Source: Allomesorhizobium sp043769475 (lineage in GTDB: Bacteria > Pseudomonadota > Alphaproteobacteria > Rhizobiales > Rhizobiaceae). From it: DNA of 64,000 nucleotides. How positions within the stretch are numbered: position 1 is the stretch's first letter; each line of letters starts with the position of its first letter. The stretch is taken from assembly GCF_043769475.1 (NCBI RefSeq), contig NZ_CP171729.1, forward strand, positions 5,146,001-5,210,000, given 5' to 3'. The translations under genes and the position numbers were made by a program. This document shows, one piece after another, positions 1-8,075 of the stretch. A model generated the notes under the pieces. The model was given only the letters and a program-made list of their open reading frames with translations. It was not told the origin of the DNA and made no database searches.

Positions 1-1
1 G

Positions 2-715
2 GTCGACAACGTCTCCTTCGACGTGCGCGCCGGCGAGATCGTCGGCATTGCGGGCGTCGCCGGCAACGGCCAGTCGGAGCTGATCGAGGCAATTTCCGGC
101 ATCCGCCGGGCTATCTCGGGCAGCGTCGAACTGGACGGCGAGACGATCGACGTGACCGGCGTTGCCGATCCCGGCGAATTGCGCGACCGCGGCCTCGCAC
201 ACGTGCCGGAGGACCGCCATCATGTCGGGCTGGTTCTGGCCTTCGAGGAGAACGAGAATTCGATCCTCGGCTATCACGACAAGCCGCAATATCTCAAAGG
301 GCCGTTTCTTAACATCGAGGCGATCCAGAAGGACGCCGAGGAAAAGATCGCGAAATACGACATCCGGCCCGGCAATGCGCGGCTGAAGACCGCCAATTTC
401 TCCGGCGGCAACCAGCAGAAGATCGTGCTCGCGCGCGAGATGGAACAGGATCCCGGCGTGCTGATCGTCGGCCAGCCAACGCGCGGCGTCGATGTCGGCG
501 CCATCGAATTCATCCACAAGCGCCTGATCGCCATGCGCGACCAGGGCAAGGCCGTGCTGCTGATCTCGGTCGAGCTGGACGAGATACGCTCACTGTCGGA
601 CCGCATCCTGGTGATGTTTGCCGGCCGGGTCGTCGGCGAGCGCGGCGAAGACGCGACCGAAGGCGAGCTTGGCCTGCTGATGGCCGGCGTCGAGCGCCAG
701 GAGGCCGCCGAATGA
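2..715 (+). CDS. Nucleoside-type ABC importer ATP-binding protein (5' truncated by window edge)
   Basis: The reading frame is open from base 2, so the start lies outside the window; 237 residues are visible. They form the second nucleotide-binding domain of a two-domain (about 500 aa) sugar/nucleoside importer ATPase of the YufO/RbsA type. Visible motifs are a degenerate Walker A (GVAGNGQSEL), the signature FSGGNQQKIVLARE and a Walker-B-like LIVGQPTRGVD segment, where Gly-Gln replaces the usual Asp-Glu. That degeneracy is normal for the C-terminal domain of this family. Two matching permeases follow at 1260 and 2401, and nucleoside catabolic genes come after, so the substrate is probably a nucleoside. 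The substrate-binding lipoprotein is presumably upstream, outside the window. The stop overlaps the next start by four bases. Confidence 0.93.
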   Translation, partial: VDNVSFDVRAGEIVGIAGVAGNGQSELIEAISGIRRAISGSVELDGETIDVTGVADPGELRDRGLAHVPEDRHHVGLVLAFEENENSILGYHDKPQYLKGPFLNIEAIQKDAEEKIAKYDIRPGNARLKTANFSGGNQQKIVLAREMEQDPGVLIVGQPTRGVDVGAIEFIHKRLIAMRDQGKAVLLISVELDEIRSLSDRILVMFAGRVVGERGEDATEGELGLLMAGVERQEAAE

Positions 716-1263
716 CGACGCCCGCGCTTCTCGTCATCGATGTGCAGAACGCGATCGACGATCCCAAATGGGGCCGGCGCGGCCAGCCGGAGATGGAACA
801 GACCATCGGCGAACTGCTGTCGGCCTGGCGCGAGCGGCGCCTGCCGATCGTCCACATTCGCCACGATTCGACCGATGCAGCCTCGCCCTACCGGCCGGGC
901 ACGCCCGGCAACGAATTCAAGGCCGAGGTCGCGCCGCAGCCGGGCGAGCCCGTGGTCGACAAGCGCACCAACAGCGCCTTCATCGGCACCGACCTGATGG
1001 ATCTGCTCGACGAATTGCAGGTCAGCCAGTTGGTTCTCACCGGCGTGCTGCTTGAAAATTCAGTCGAGGCGACCGCCCGCATGGCCGGCAATCTCGGCTT
1101 CGAGGTGGTCATCCCGGAAGACGCGGTGGCGAGCATCGACCGCACCGACCTGCGCGGCAGGCATTGGCCGGCCGAGGATGTGCACGCACTGACGCTGGCC
1201 ATCCTCGATAAGGAGTATGCGAAAATTTCTGACGCAAGATCGGTCATCGAGGCCCTGCCATGA
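712..1263 (+). CDS. Isochorismatase-like hydrolase lacking the catalytic cysteine
   Basis: A 183-residue isochorismatase-fold protein. The start ATGA overlaps the ATPase stop, and its own stop overlaps the first permease start, so it is translationally coupled inside the nucleoside transporter operon. The family triad is Asp-Lys-Cys. Asp10 (in VIDVQNA) and Lys84 (in VVDKRTNS) are present. The residue aligning with the nucleophilic Cys in the usual GVxTxxCVxATAR motif is Ser117 (GVLLENSVEATAR). True isochorismatases also lack this Cys and use another mechanism, so the protein may still be active, but a nicotinamidase-like thiol mechanism is not supported. Its role in nucleoside use is unknown; hydrolysis of a base or ureide-like intermediate is only a guess. 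Confidence 0.85.
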   Translation: MTTPALLVIDVQNAIDDPKWGRRGQPEMEQTIGELLSAWRERRLPIVHIRHDSTDAASPYRPGTPGNEFKAEVAPQPGEPVVDKRTNSAFIGTDLMDLLDELQVSQLVLTGVLLENSVEATARMAGNLGFEVVIPEDAVASIDRTDLRGRHWPAEDVHALTLAILDKEYAKISDARSVIEALP

Positions 1264-2399
1264 GCGCGCCTTACGCAAAACTCCCGGGCTGGGCCGATTA
1301 CGGGCTGATCCCCATAGTCAATCTGCTGGTCGCGTTCCTCGTTGCCGGCGTCGTCGTGCTGCTCGTCGGCGAAAATCCGCTGAGCGCCGCCGTCATCCTG
1401 ATCGACGGCGCCTTTGGCAACGGCCAGAACATCGCCTACACGCTCTACTACGCCACCAATTTCATCTTCACGGGGCTGGCCGTCGCGGTGGCGTTCCATT
1501 CCGGCCTGTTCAACATAGGCGGCGAGGGGCAGGCCTACATTGCCGGCCTCGGCGTTGCGCTGGTCTGCCTCACCTTCGACGCCGTCCTGCCCTGGTGGCT
1601 GACATTTCCGCTGGCGATCATTGCTGCGGCTGCGGTCGGCGCGCTGTGGGCGCTCATCCCGGCCTATCTGCAGGCCAAGCGTGGCTCCCACATCGTCATC
1701 ACCACCATCATGTTCAATTTCATCGCGGCCAGCGCGATGGTCTATCTGCTGGTCGACGTGTTGAAGCCGGCCGGTTCGATGGCGCCGCAGACGCGCGATT
1801 TCCTCGATGGCGCGCAACTGCCGAAGATGGGCTGGCTGCTCGAATCTTTCGGCTTGGCAGTGCGCTCCGCCCCGCTGAACATCTCCTTCCTGCTGGCGCT
1901 GCTTATGGCCTTCGCGGTCTGGGTGCTGATCTGGCGCACCAAGCTCGGCTACGAGATGCGCACCTTCGGCTTCAGCCCCAAGGCGGCGCGCTATGCCGGC
2001 ATTTCGGAAAGCCGCATCATCATAATCGCCATGATGATCTCGGGCGGGTTGGCCGGCATGATGGCGCTCAATCCGATTATGGGTGACCAACATCGCGTGG
2101 CGCTGGATTTCGTCGCCGGCGCCGGCTTCGTCGGCATCGCCGTGGCGCTGATGGGGCGTTCGCATCCGGCCGGCATAGTGCCGGCGGCGGTCCTGTTCGG
2201 AGTGCTCTACCAGGGCGGCGCCGAACTCGCGTTCGAGATGCCCAACATCTCGCGCGACATGATCGTCATCATCCAGGGCCTTGTCATCCTGTTCGCAGGA
2301 GCGCTGGAACACATGTTCCGTGCGCCCATCCAGGCGGTATTCGCCTCGTTCAGCCCGCGATCGGTCGGGGTCGCGGCGCCGAAGGGGGAGGGCGCCTGA
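1260..2399 (+). CDS. Nucleoside ABC transporter permease 1 (YufP/NupP-like)
   Basis: A 379-residue polytopic membrane protein of the branched-chain/ribose-type permease family (BPD_transp_2). It has many hydrophobic segments and a GLFNIGGEGQ motif near residue 83, which is characteristic of BmpA-linked nucleoside permeases. The start overlaps the hydrolase stop (ATGA), and the second permease starts one base after its stop. It should form the membrane pore together with the product of 2401-3372. Confidence 0.92.
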   Translation: MSAPYAKLPGWADYGLIPIVNLLVAFLVAGVVVLLVGENPLSAAVILIDGAFGNGQNIAYTLYYATNFIFTGLAVAVAFHSGLFNIGGEGQAYIAGLGVALVCLTFDAVLPWWLTFPLAIIAAAAVGALWALIPAYLQAKRGSHIVITTIMFNFIAASAMVYLLVDVLKPAGSMAPQTRDFLDGAQLPKMGWLLESFGLAVRSAPLNISFLLALLMAFAVWVLIWRTKLGYEMRTFGFSPKAARYAGISESRIIIIAMMISGGLAGMMALNPIMGDQHRVALDFVAGAGFVGIAVALMGRSHPAGIVPAAVLFGVLYQGGAELAFEMPNISRDMIVIIQGLVILFAGALEHMFRAPIQAVFASFSPRSVGVAAPKGEGA

Positions 2400-2400
2400 C

Positions 2401-3372
2401 ATGGAATTCGTCGGGATAATGCTGCAGATATTCGACGCGACAATCCGCGTCTCAGTGCCGCTCCTGCTCGCCTGCCTGGCAGGGCTCTATTCGGAGCGGG
2501 CCGGCGTCTTCGACATTGGCCTCGAGGGCAAGATGCTCGCCGGCGCCTTCGCGGGAGCCTCGGCCGCGGCGGTTTCGGGATCGGCCTGGATCGGTCTTGC
2601 GGCGGCGGTGCTCACTTCCGTGTTCTTCGCGCTGGTGCACGGCTTTGCCTCGATCACCCATCGCGGCAATCAGATCGTCTCGGGCGTCGCCATCAATTTC
2701 ATCGCTGCCGGCTCAACCATCATCCTCGGCCAGGCCTGGTTCCGCCAGGGCGGGCGCACGCCGTCGCTTTCCGGGGACGCTCGCTTCGGGGCGATCACGC
2801 TGCCGGGCGCCGATGCGGTGCGGGACGTGCCGGTGCTCGGGGCGCTTTATTCCGAGTTGCTCTCGGGTCACTCGCTGCTGGTCTATGTCGCCTTCCTGAT
2901 GGTGCCGTTCACCTGGTGGGTGCTGTTTCGCACCCGCTTCGGCTTGAGGCTCCGCGCCGTCGGCGAAAACCCGGCCGCCGTCGATACGGCGGGCATTTCG
3001 GTGGCATGGCTACGCTACCGCGCCGTCATCTTCACCGGCGTTTTGTCCGGCCTGGCCGGCGCCTATCTGTCGATCGCCCAGAATGCCGGCTTCGTGAAGG
3101 ACATGACCGCCGGAAAGGGTTTTATCGCGCTGGCCGCGCTCATCTTCGCCAAGTGGAAGCCGGTGCCGGCCATGTTCGCGTGCCTGCTGTTCGGCTTCCT
3201 CGAGGCGGCGTCGATCCGTTTCCAGGGACTGCCCTGGCCGGTCATCGGCCGTGTACCGGTGCAGCTCATCAATGCGCTGCCGTTCATCCTGACGGTGATC
3301 CTGCTCGCCGGCTTCATCGGTAAGGCGATCCCGCCGCGCGCCGGCGGCGTGCCTTATGTGAAGGAAAGATAG
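2401..3372 (+). CDS. Nucleoside ABC transporter permease 2 (YufQ/NupQ-like)
   Basis: A 323-residue polytopic permease of the same family as its neighbour, with the family's GVFDIGLEGKML motif near residue 40. I chose the ATG at 2401 because it sits one base after the previous stop and begins directly with a membrane-protein-like N terminus; the frame is open further upstream but only as a shadow of permease 1. Cytidine deaminase follows two bases after the stop, tying transport to catabolism. Confidence 0.92.
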   Translation: MEFVGIMLQIFDATIRVSVPLLLACLAGLYSERAGVFDIGLEGKMLAGAFAGASAAAVSGSAWIGLAAAVLTSVFFALVHGFASITHRGNQIVSGVAINFIAAGSTIILGQAWFRQGGRTPSLSGDARFGAITLPGADAVRDVPVLGALYSELLSGHSLLVYVAFLMVPFTWWVLFRTRFGLRLRAVGENPAAVDTAGISVAWLRYRAVIFTGVLSGLAGAYLSIAQNAGFVKDMTAGKGFIALAALIFAKWKPVPAMFACLLFGFLEAASIRFQGLPWPVIGRVPVQLINALPFILTVILLAGFIGKAIPPRAGGVPYVKER

Positions 3373-3373
3373 C

Positions 3374-3769
3374 TTGTCTCATGATCTCTTCCTGGCGGCC
3401 AAAGCCGCCATGAAAAACGCCCATGCGCCCTATTCGAAATTCCCGGTTGGCGCGGCGATCCGCACCACCGACGGACGGATTTTTTCGGGCTGCAATGTCG
3501 AGATCGCATCCTATCCGGAGGGCTGGTGCGCCGAGACGACGGCGCTCGGCCACTATGTCACGGGCGGCGGCGGCGAGATCGCCGAGATCGCGGTCATCGC
3601 CGAGCGCATGGCCAAGGTGACGCCCTGCGGCGGCTGCCGCCAGCGCCTCGCCGAATTCGCGCCGGCGGAAGCCAAGGTCTATCTCTGCGACGATGCCGGC
3701 GTGGTTGGAACGGTGACCATGGGCGAGTTGCTTCCCTACGGCTTCAAAGGCGGGATTCTCAAAAAATGA
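3374..3769 (+). CDS. cdd: Cytidine deaminase
   Basis: A 131-residue homotetrameric-type cytidine deaminase, converting (deoxy)cytidine to (deoxy)uridine. The zinc site is visible: Cys52 and Glu54 in WCAE, and Cys85 and Cys88 in PCGGCRQ. The N-terminal substrate motif is APYSKFPVGAA. The start is TTG at 3374, preceded by AAGGAAAG; the nearest ATG at 3381 is out of frame. The stop overlaps the start of the purine nucleoside phosphorylase gene (ATGA). It is placed to act on nucleosides brought in by the upstream transporter. Confidence 0.94.
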   Translation: MSHDLFLAAKAAMKNAHAPYSKFPVGAAIRTTDGRIFSGCNVEIASYPEGWCAETTALGHYVTGGGGEIAEIAVIAERMAKVTPCGGCRQRLAEFAPAEAKVYLCDDAGVVGTVTMGELLPYGFKGGILKK

Positions 3770-4571
3770 AGGAAGCTGTCGGTCGGCTGGTCGAGAAGCT
3801 GGATGGGCTGATGCCCTCGGTCGCATTGGTGCTGGGCTCCGGCCTCGGGGGCTGGCCAGCGAGGTCGAGAACGCTGTTCACATCCCGTATGCTGAGCTGC
3901 CCGGCTTTCCGGCGAGCGGCGTCACCGGCCATGCCGGCGAGGTCGTCGCCGGCAATTTCGCCGGAACGCCGTTGCTGATGCTGGCCGGCCGCGCGCATTA
4001 TTACGAGCACGGCAACGCCGCCGCCATGCGCCCGGTGCTGGAGACGCTCGCCGGCATAGGCGTGACCAAGCTCATCCTCACCAATGCCGCCGGCTCCGTC
4101 GATCCGGATATGCCGCCGGGCTCGGTCATGCTGATCACCGACCACATCAATTTCTCCGGCTCCAACCCGCTGTTCGGCGAGCCGACCGACCGCCGCTTTG
4201 TCGGCCTCACCGAGGCCTACGACTCGGGCCTGCGCGCAGCCTTCGAAAAGGCGGCGCTGGCGACCGGGACGAAGCTGCACAAGGGCGTCTACATGTGGTT
4301 TTCGGGCCCTTCCTTCGAGACGCCGGCCGAAATCCGCATGGCCCGTTTGATGGGGGCGACCGCCGTAGGCATGTCGACCGTGCCGGAGGTCATCCTCGCC
4401 CGATTCCTCGGCCTGCGCGTTGCGGCGGCCTCAGTCATCACCAATCTTGCCGCCGGCATGACCGGTGCTGAGCTGTCGCATCAGGAAACCAAGGACATGG
4501 CGCCGATCGGCGGTGCGCGGCTGGCGACGGTGCTGAAGCACATGTTCGCGGAGGGGCTGGTGGATGGGTAG
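3766..4571 (+). pseudogene. Purine nucleoside phosphorylase, interrupted by one frameshift
   Basis: The N terminus (start ATG at 3766, overlapping the cdd stop; MKEAVGRLVEKLDG and a GSGLGG phosphate-site motif) is in one frame. The rest, with AGRAHYYEHGN, GPSFETPAEIR and VGMSTVPEV, is in another. The break lies at a run of five G at 3847-3851. Adding one G there gives GSGLGG followed by LASEVENAVHIPYAELPGFP and a continuous 268-residue protein, the normal length of the trimeric PNP family. The enzyme would phosphorolyse purine nucleosides to base plus (deoxy)ribose-1-phosphate. Because a single homopolymer base restores it and its operon is otherwise intact, a sequencing error is quite possible. 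Confidence 0.85.
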
Positions 4572-4651
4572 CGCCATGAAGGAAGGCCACGCCGCATTCG
4601 GTCGCAACGTCGAGCGCCAATCTTCAGAGTTGTCGGACTGAGGGAGAAAAA

Positions 4652-5971
4652 ATGCTCCCTCAGGAAATCATCCGCCGCAAGCGCGACGACCAGCCGCTCT
4701 CCGCCGAGGAGATCGCCGGGTTCATTGCCGGCGTCACCTCCGGTGCAGTTTCCGAGGGCCAGGCGGCGGCGCTGGCGATGGCCATATTCTTCAACGGCAT
4801 GAGCCGTGACGAAGCGGTCGCGCTGACGCTTGCGATGCGCGATTCCGGCGAGGTGCTGGACTGGTCCGACCTGCCCGGTCCGGTTACCGACAAGCATTCG
4901 ACCGGCGGCGTCGGCGACAATGTCTCGCTGATGCTGGCGCCGATTGTGGCCGCCTGCGGCGCATACGTGCCGATGATCTCCGGCCGCGGCCTCGGCCATA
5001 CCGGCGGCACGCTGGACAAGATGGATTCGATTCCCGGCTACAAGACCCAGCCGGACATAGCGCTGTTCCGCAAGACGGTGCTGTCGGCCGGCTGCGCCAT
5101 CATCGGCCAGACCGCCGATCTCGCTCCCGCCGACAAGCGGCTCTACGCCATTCGCGACGTCACCGCGACGGTGGAATCCGTACCGCTGATCACGGCGTCC
5201 ATCCTGTCGAAGAAACTCGCCGCCGGGCTGCAGTCGCTGGTGCTCGACGTAAAGCTCGGCAAGGGGGCCTTCATGGCTAAATCGCGCGATGCAACCGCGC
5301 TCGCCACCAGCCTTGTCGAGGTTGCGAACGGCGCAGGACTGAAGACATCGGCGCTGATCACCGGCATGAACGAGCCGCTGGCCTCGGCCGCCGGCAACGC
5401 CGTCGAGGTCGAAAACGCGGTGGATTTCCTGACCGGGCGGTTCCGCGACGCGCGGCTGGAGGGGGTGACCCTGGCGCTCGCCGCCGAGATGCTGCAGGCC
5501 GCCGGCATCGCGGGATCCAACCGGGAGGGGATGGAGCGCGCCGGCCAGGCGCTGCGGAGCGGCAAGGCGGCAGAGGTGTTTTCGCGAATGGTGGCCGAAC
5601 TCGGCGGCCCGGCGGATTTCGTCGAAAAGTGCCGGCACTATCTGCCCAAGGCCAAGGTCGAACGCGCCGTCAGGGCCTTGAAGGACGGCTATGTCGCCGG
5701 CATCGCGACCCGCGACATCGGCCTTGCCGTCGTCATGCTCGGGGGCGGCCGCACCCGGCCGGAAGACAGCGTCGACCACTCGGTCGGCATCACCCGGCTG
5801 CTTCCGGTGGGCGCGGAGGTGAAAGCCGGCGAGGCGCTGGCGCTGGTTCATGCCGGATCGGAAGCCGATGCGGGAGAGGCAGCAGCCGCGATCCAGTCGG
5901 CTTACACGCTCGGCGAAACGAAGCCGCCGTTGCAGAACGCGGTGATCAGGCGCATCGGCGCGCGGATGTAA
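4652..5971 (+). CDS. deoA: Thymidine phosphorylase
   Basis: A 439-residue pyrimidine nucleoside phosphorylase, phosphorolysing thymidine/deoxyuridine to base and deoxyribose-1-phosphate. The family phosphate/substrate motif DKHSTGGVGD lies near residue 85, followed by SGRGLGHTGGTLDK. The ATG is preceded by GGGAG at good spacing. It lies 80 bases after the PNP gene and probably ends the nucleoside operon; no clear terminator follows. With cdd, PNP and the transporter it completes uptake and breakdown of purine and pyrimidine nucleosides. Confidence 0.95.
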   Translation: MLPQEIIRRKRDDQPLSAEEIAGFIAGVTSGAVSEGQAAALAMAIFFNGMSRDEAVALTLAMRDSGEVLDWSDLPGPVTDKHSTGGVGDNVSLMLAPIVAACGAYVPMISGRGLGHTGGTLDKMDSIPGYKTQPDIALFRKTVLSAGCAIIGQTADLAPADKRLYAIRDVTATVESVPLITASILSKKLAAGLQSLVLDVKLGKGAFMAKSRDATALATSLVEVANGAGLKTSALITGMNEPLASAAGNAVEVENAVDFLTGRFRDARLEGVTLALAAEMLQAAGIAGSNREGMERAGQALRSGKAAEVFSRMVAELGGPADFVEKCRHYLPKAKVERAVRALKDGYVAGIATRDIGLAVVMLGGGRTRPEDSVDHSVGITRLLPVGAEVKAGEALALVHAGSEADAGEAAAAIQSAYTLGETKPPLQNAVIRRIGARM

Positions 5972-5976
5972 TCAAG

Positions 5977-6564
5977 CTACTGCACCAGCAGCAAAGCGCC
6001 GTTTTCCACCTCGAACCGGTCGAGCCGCTTGAGGAAGCTCATGCCGATGAGCGTGCCCGACAACGCCTTGTCGTCGAGCACCACGGCTTCGATGTTCTCG
6101 ACATGGACGCGGCCGATCTCTATGCGGTCGATCATCACGGCTGCTGCCCTTGTCTCGCCGTTGGCTGTGTTGACGGAATGCCGAAAATCGGAGCTTTTCA
6201 GGGAAAGTCCGATGCGCCTGGCCGTGGAGGCATTGATCGCCACTGCGGTCGCGCCGGTATCGACCAGCGCCTCGACCCTGCGGCCATTGAGCTTGAAGTC
6301 GGCCAGGAAGTGCCCGCGCGCATCGGCCGCGAGCCGCACCTTCCTGCCGGTCAGCATTTCTGGTTTGGTAGGTGCTTTCGGCCTTACCGTCTTGACCGCG
6401 GCTATGGGCGTGGTGCTGGGCACGCGGTCATCGGCACCCGGTTGCAGCATAGCATGAAACGCCTGCGGGTTGGCCTGGTAGGCAATGGGGATCAGCACCG
6501 ATGTGCCGGCGCAGACGCCGAGGATGATAAGTTGCCGCAGCATGGTCGTCGCGCCCTGGTTCAA
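5977..6564 (-). CDS. Retropepsin-like aspartic protease (TIGR02281 type)
   Basis: A 195-residue protein with one N-terminal hydrophobic segment (about residues 9-28, a likely membrane anchor) and a C-terminal single-lobe aspartic protease domain with the catalytic motif ALVDTGATAVAI. The length and the single DTGA site fit the alphaproteobacterial TIGR02281 clan AA family, which would act as a dimer in the periplasm. A second start (MLRQ) lies eight codons in and may be the real one. The gene converges on deoA with a five-base gap. The substrate is unknown. Confidence 0.85.
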   Translation of the reverse strand: MNQGATTMLRQLIILGVCAGTSVLIPIAYQANPQAFHAMLQPGADDRVPSTTPIAAVKTVRPKAPTKPEMLTGRKVRLAADARGHFLADFKLNGRRVEALVDTGATAVAINASTARRIGLSLKSSDFRHSVNTANGETRAAAVMIDRIEIGRVHVENIEAVVLDDKALSGTLIGMSFLKRLDRFEVENGALLLVQ

Positions 6565-6645
6565 AAACCATTCTGCTTCGCGAACATGACCACGCCTTTA
6601 ACATGACGCATCAAGCTTTCCAGAACTGGGTTTTACCGGCACCTG

Positions 6646-6981
6646 TCAGGAATGGGTAGTTTGACGGGAAGCGGGCCGCACGGCCAAGTGCACGCCAGTC
6701 AGTTGCTGAAGGCTGCTGATTACGGAAAACAAGTTGTCAGCCCGGGGATTTCCCTTGGCGCTGAACATGCGCATCAGGCTCTTGGAGGGAGTTCCAACTT
6801 CTTCGGCGAGATCCTCGAAGCCGACGGTCGCATTGATGTAATCGCGAAGCACCGCCTTTCCGGTCCCGACATCACCGGACAGCAGGAGATCGACTGCCTC
6901 GGTCAACAGTGCTGAACGGAATGCAGAATCCGTCGCCGCTCGAGCCTTGATGGTATCCTTGAAGCTGCGAGTCAGGGGCAT
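6646..6981 (-). CDS. HigA-like antitoxin (HTH)
   Basis: A 111-residue protein starting MPLTRSFKDTIKARA, with a helix-turn-helix region in the second half (FEDLAEEVGTPSKSLMRMFS). The start ATG lies one base after the toxin stop (TGA-T-ATG), a typical coupled toxin-first arrangement. A longer open frame back to 7044 only overlaps the toxin gene. By family it should bind the toxin and repress the pair's promoter. The toxin-first order and Gp49-like toxin point to the HigBA group. Confidence 0.8.
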   Translation of the reverse strand: MPLTRSFKDTIKARAATDSAFRSALLTEAVDLLLSGDVGTGKAVLRDYINATVGFEDLAEEVGTPSKSLMRMFSAKGNPRADNLFSVISSLQQLTGVHLAVRPASRQTTHS

Positions 6982-6982
6982 A

Positions 6983-7306
6983 TCAGCGTGTTTTCCTTCG
7001 TTCCTTGTAAATTCGCCAATTTTCCTTGGCGCGCTCGATGTCATCTTGCTGACGCCGCTTGGTTCCTCCCCCGAGCAAGATCACCAGTTCATCGCCCTCT
7101 CTGCCGAAATAGATGCGGTATCCAGGTCCGAAATCGATCCGGTATTCCAAGACGCCGTCTCCAACACCTTTGACATTGGAAAGGTTGCCTTGCTCGACAC
7201 GGACCAGAGCAACTGTGATCTTGACAGCGGCCGCCGCGTCAAGTTCCTCGAACCAGGACGCAAACGGGCTTCGATTGCGAAGGTCGACGTATTCGACGAT
7301 CCTCAT
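6983..7306 (-). CDS. RelE/HigB-type (phage Gp49-like) toxin
   Basis: A 107-residue RelE-superfamily protein, matching the Gp49-like/HigB group: MRIVEYVD, then SPFASWFEEL, and the C-terminal core YRIYFGREGDELVILLGGGTK ending in a basic tail. Such toxins cut mRNA on the ribosome. It is encoded just upstream of its antitoxin. The palindrome CACATGTG at 7309-7316 sits only two bases upstream of the ATG and could be an operator; no separate Shine-Dalgarno is obvious, so translation may be weak or leaderless. Confidence 0.85.
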   Translation of the reverse strand: MRIVEYVDLRNRSPFASWFEELDAAAAVKITVALVRVEQGNLSNVKGVGDGVLEYRIDFGPGYRIYFGREGDELVILLGGGTKRRQQDDIERAKENWRIYKERRKTR

Positions 7307-7348
7307 ATCACATGTGGTAACGTTTGTGCAACTATCGTCACCCTCGCC

Positions 7349-7975
7349 CTACTTCGTCCCGTAGAGCCGGTCGCCGGCGTCGCCCAGGCCCGGCACGATA
7401 TAGCCCTTTTCGTTGAGCAGGCGATCGATGGCGGCGGTATAGACCGGAACGTCCGGATGCGCCTTGGTGAAGCGCTCTATGCCTTCCGGCGCGGCGAGCA
7501 GGCAGAGATAGCGCAAATTGGTCGCGCCGCGGCCCTTCAGCTTGTCGATCGCCGCAATCGCCGAATTGGCGGTGGCCAGCATAGGGTCGACGACGATGAC
7601 CAGCCGGTCGGCCAAATCGCTTGGCGCCTTGAAGAAATACTCGATCGCTTCCAGCGTTTCGTGATCGCGGTAGAGGCCGATATGGGCGACGCGTGCGGCC
7701 GGGACCAAATCGAGCAGGCCTTCGAGCAGGCCGTTGCCAGCGCGCAGCACCGAGGCGAAGACCAGCTTCTTGCCCTCCAGTATCGGCGCCTCCATCGTCT
7801 CGATCGGCGTCTCGATGGTCTTGGTGGTCAGCTCCAGGTCGCGTGTCACCTCGTAGCCGAGCAGCAGCGAGATTTCGCGCAGCAGCCGGCGAAAGCTCGC
7901 GGTCGACGTTTCCTTGTCGCGCATGATGGTGAGCTTGTGCTGGACAAGCGGGTGGTCGACGACGGTAACGCCCAT
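7349..7975 (-). CDS. upp: Uracil phosphoribosyltransferase
   Basis: A 208-residue enzyme making UMP from uracil and PRPP. The start MGVTVVDHPLVQHKL is supported by AGGAGAAAG just upstream; an in-frame extension of 19 codons has no support. The PRPP loop is seen in VIVVDPMLATANSA, and the uracil site in the C-terminal GYIVPGLGDAGDRLYGT. It belongs to the pyrimidine salvage theme: uracil released by thymidine/uridine phosphorolysis can be recovered here. The add gene lies downstream on the same strand across the upp leader region. Confidence 0.96.
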   Translation of the reverse strand: MGVTVVDHPLVQHKLTIMRDKETSTASFRRLLREISLLLGYEVTRDLELTTKTIETPIETMEAPILEGKKLVFASVLRAGNGLLEGLLDLVPAARVAHIGLYRDHETLEAIEYFFKAPSDLADRLVIVVDPMLATANSAIAAIDKLKGRGATNLRYLCLLAAPEGIERFTKAHPDVPVYTAAIDRLLNEKGYIVPGLGDAGDRLYGTK

Positions 7976-8075
7976 AATGCTTTCTCCTGAGTTCCGGCTG
8001 CCGTGCGATACTATAGACTGCGCTGCCGGCAAGAAACGCCCGGTCCGGGCCCGACCACAGTTTTGTCGATGCGCG

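Noticed and set aside
888..2402. 504-codon minus-strand open frame opposite the hydrolase and permease genes
   Set aside because: It is antisense to three conserved genes and its product is low-complexity His/Arg/Asp-rich, as expected for a shadow frame in GC-rich DNA.
4576..4641. 21-codon frame between PNP and deoA (MKEGHAAFGRNVERQSSELS)
   Set aside because: Short, no ribosome site; more likely the deoA leader.
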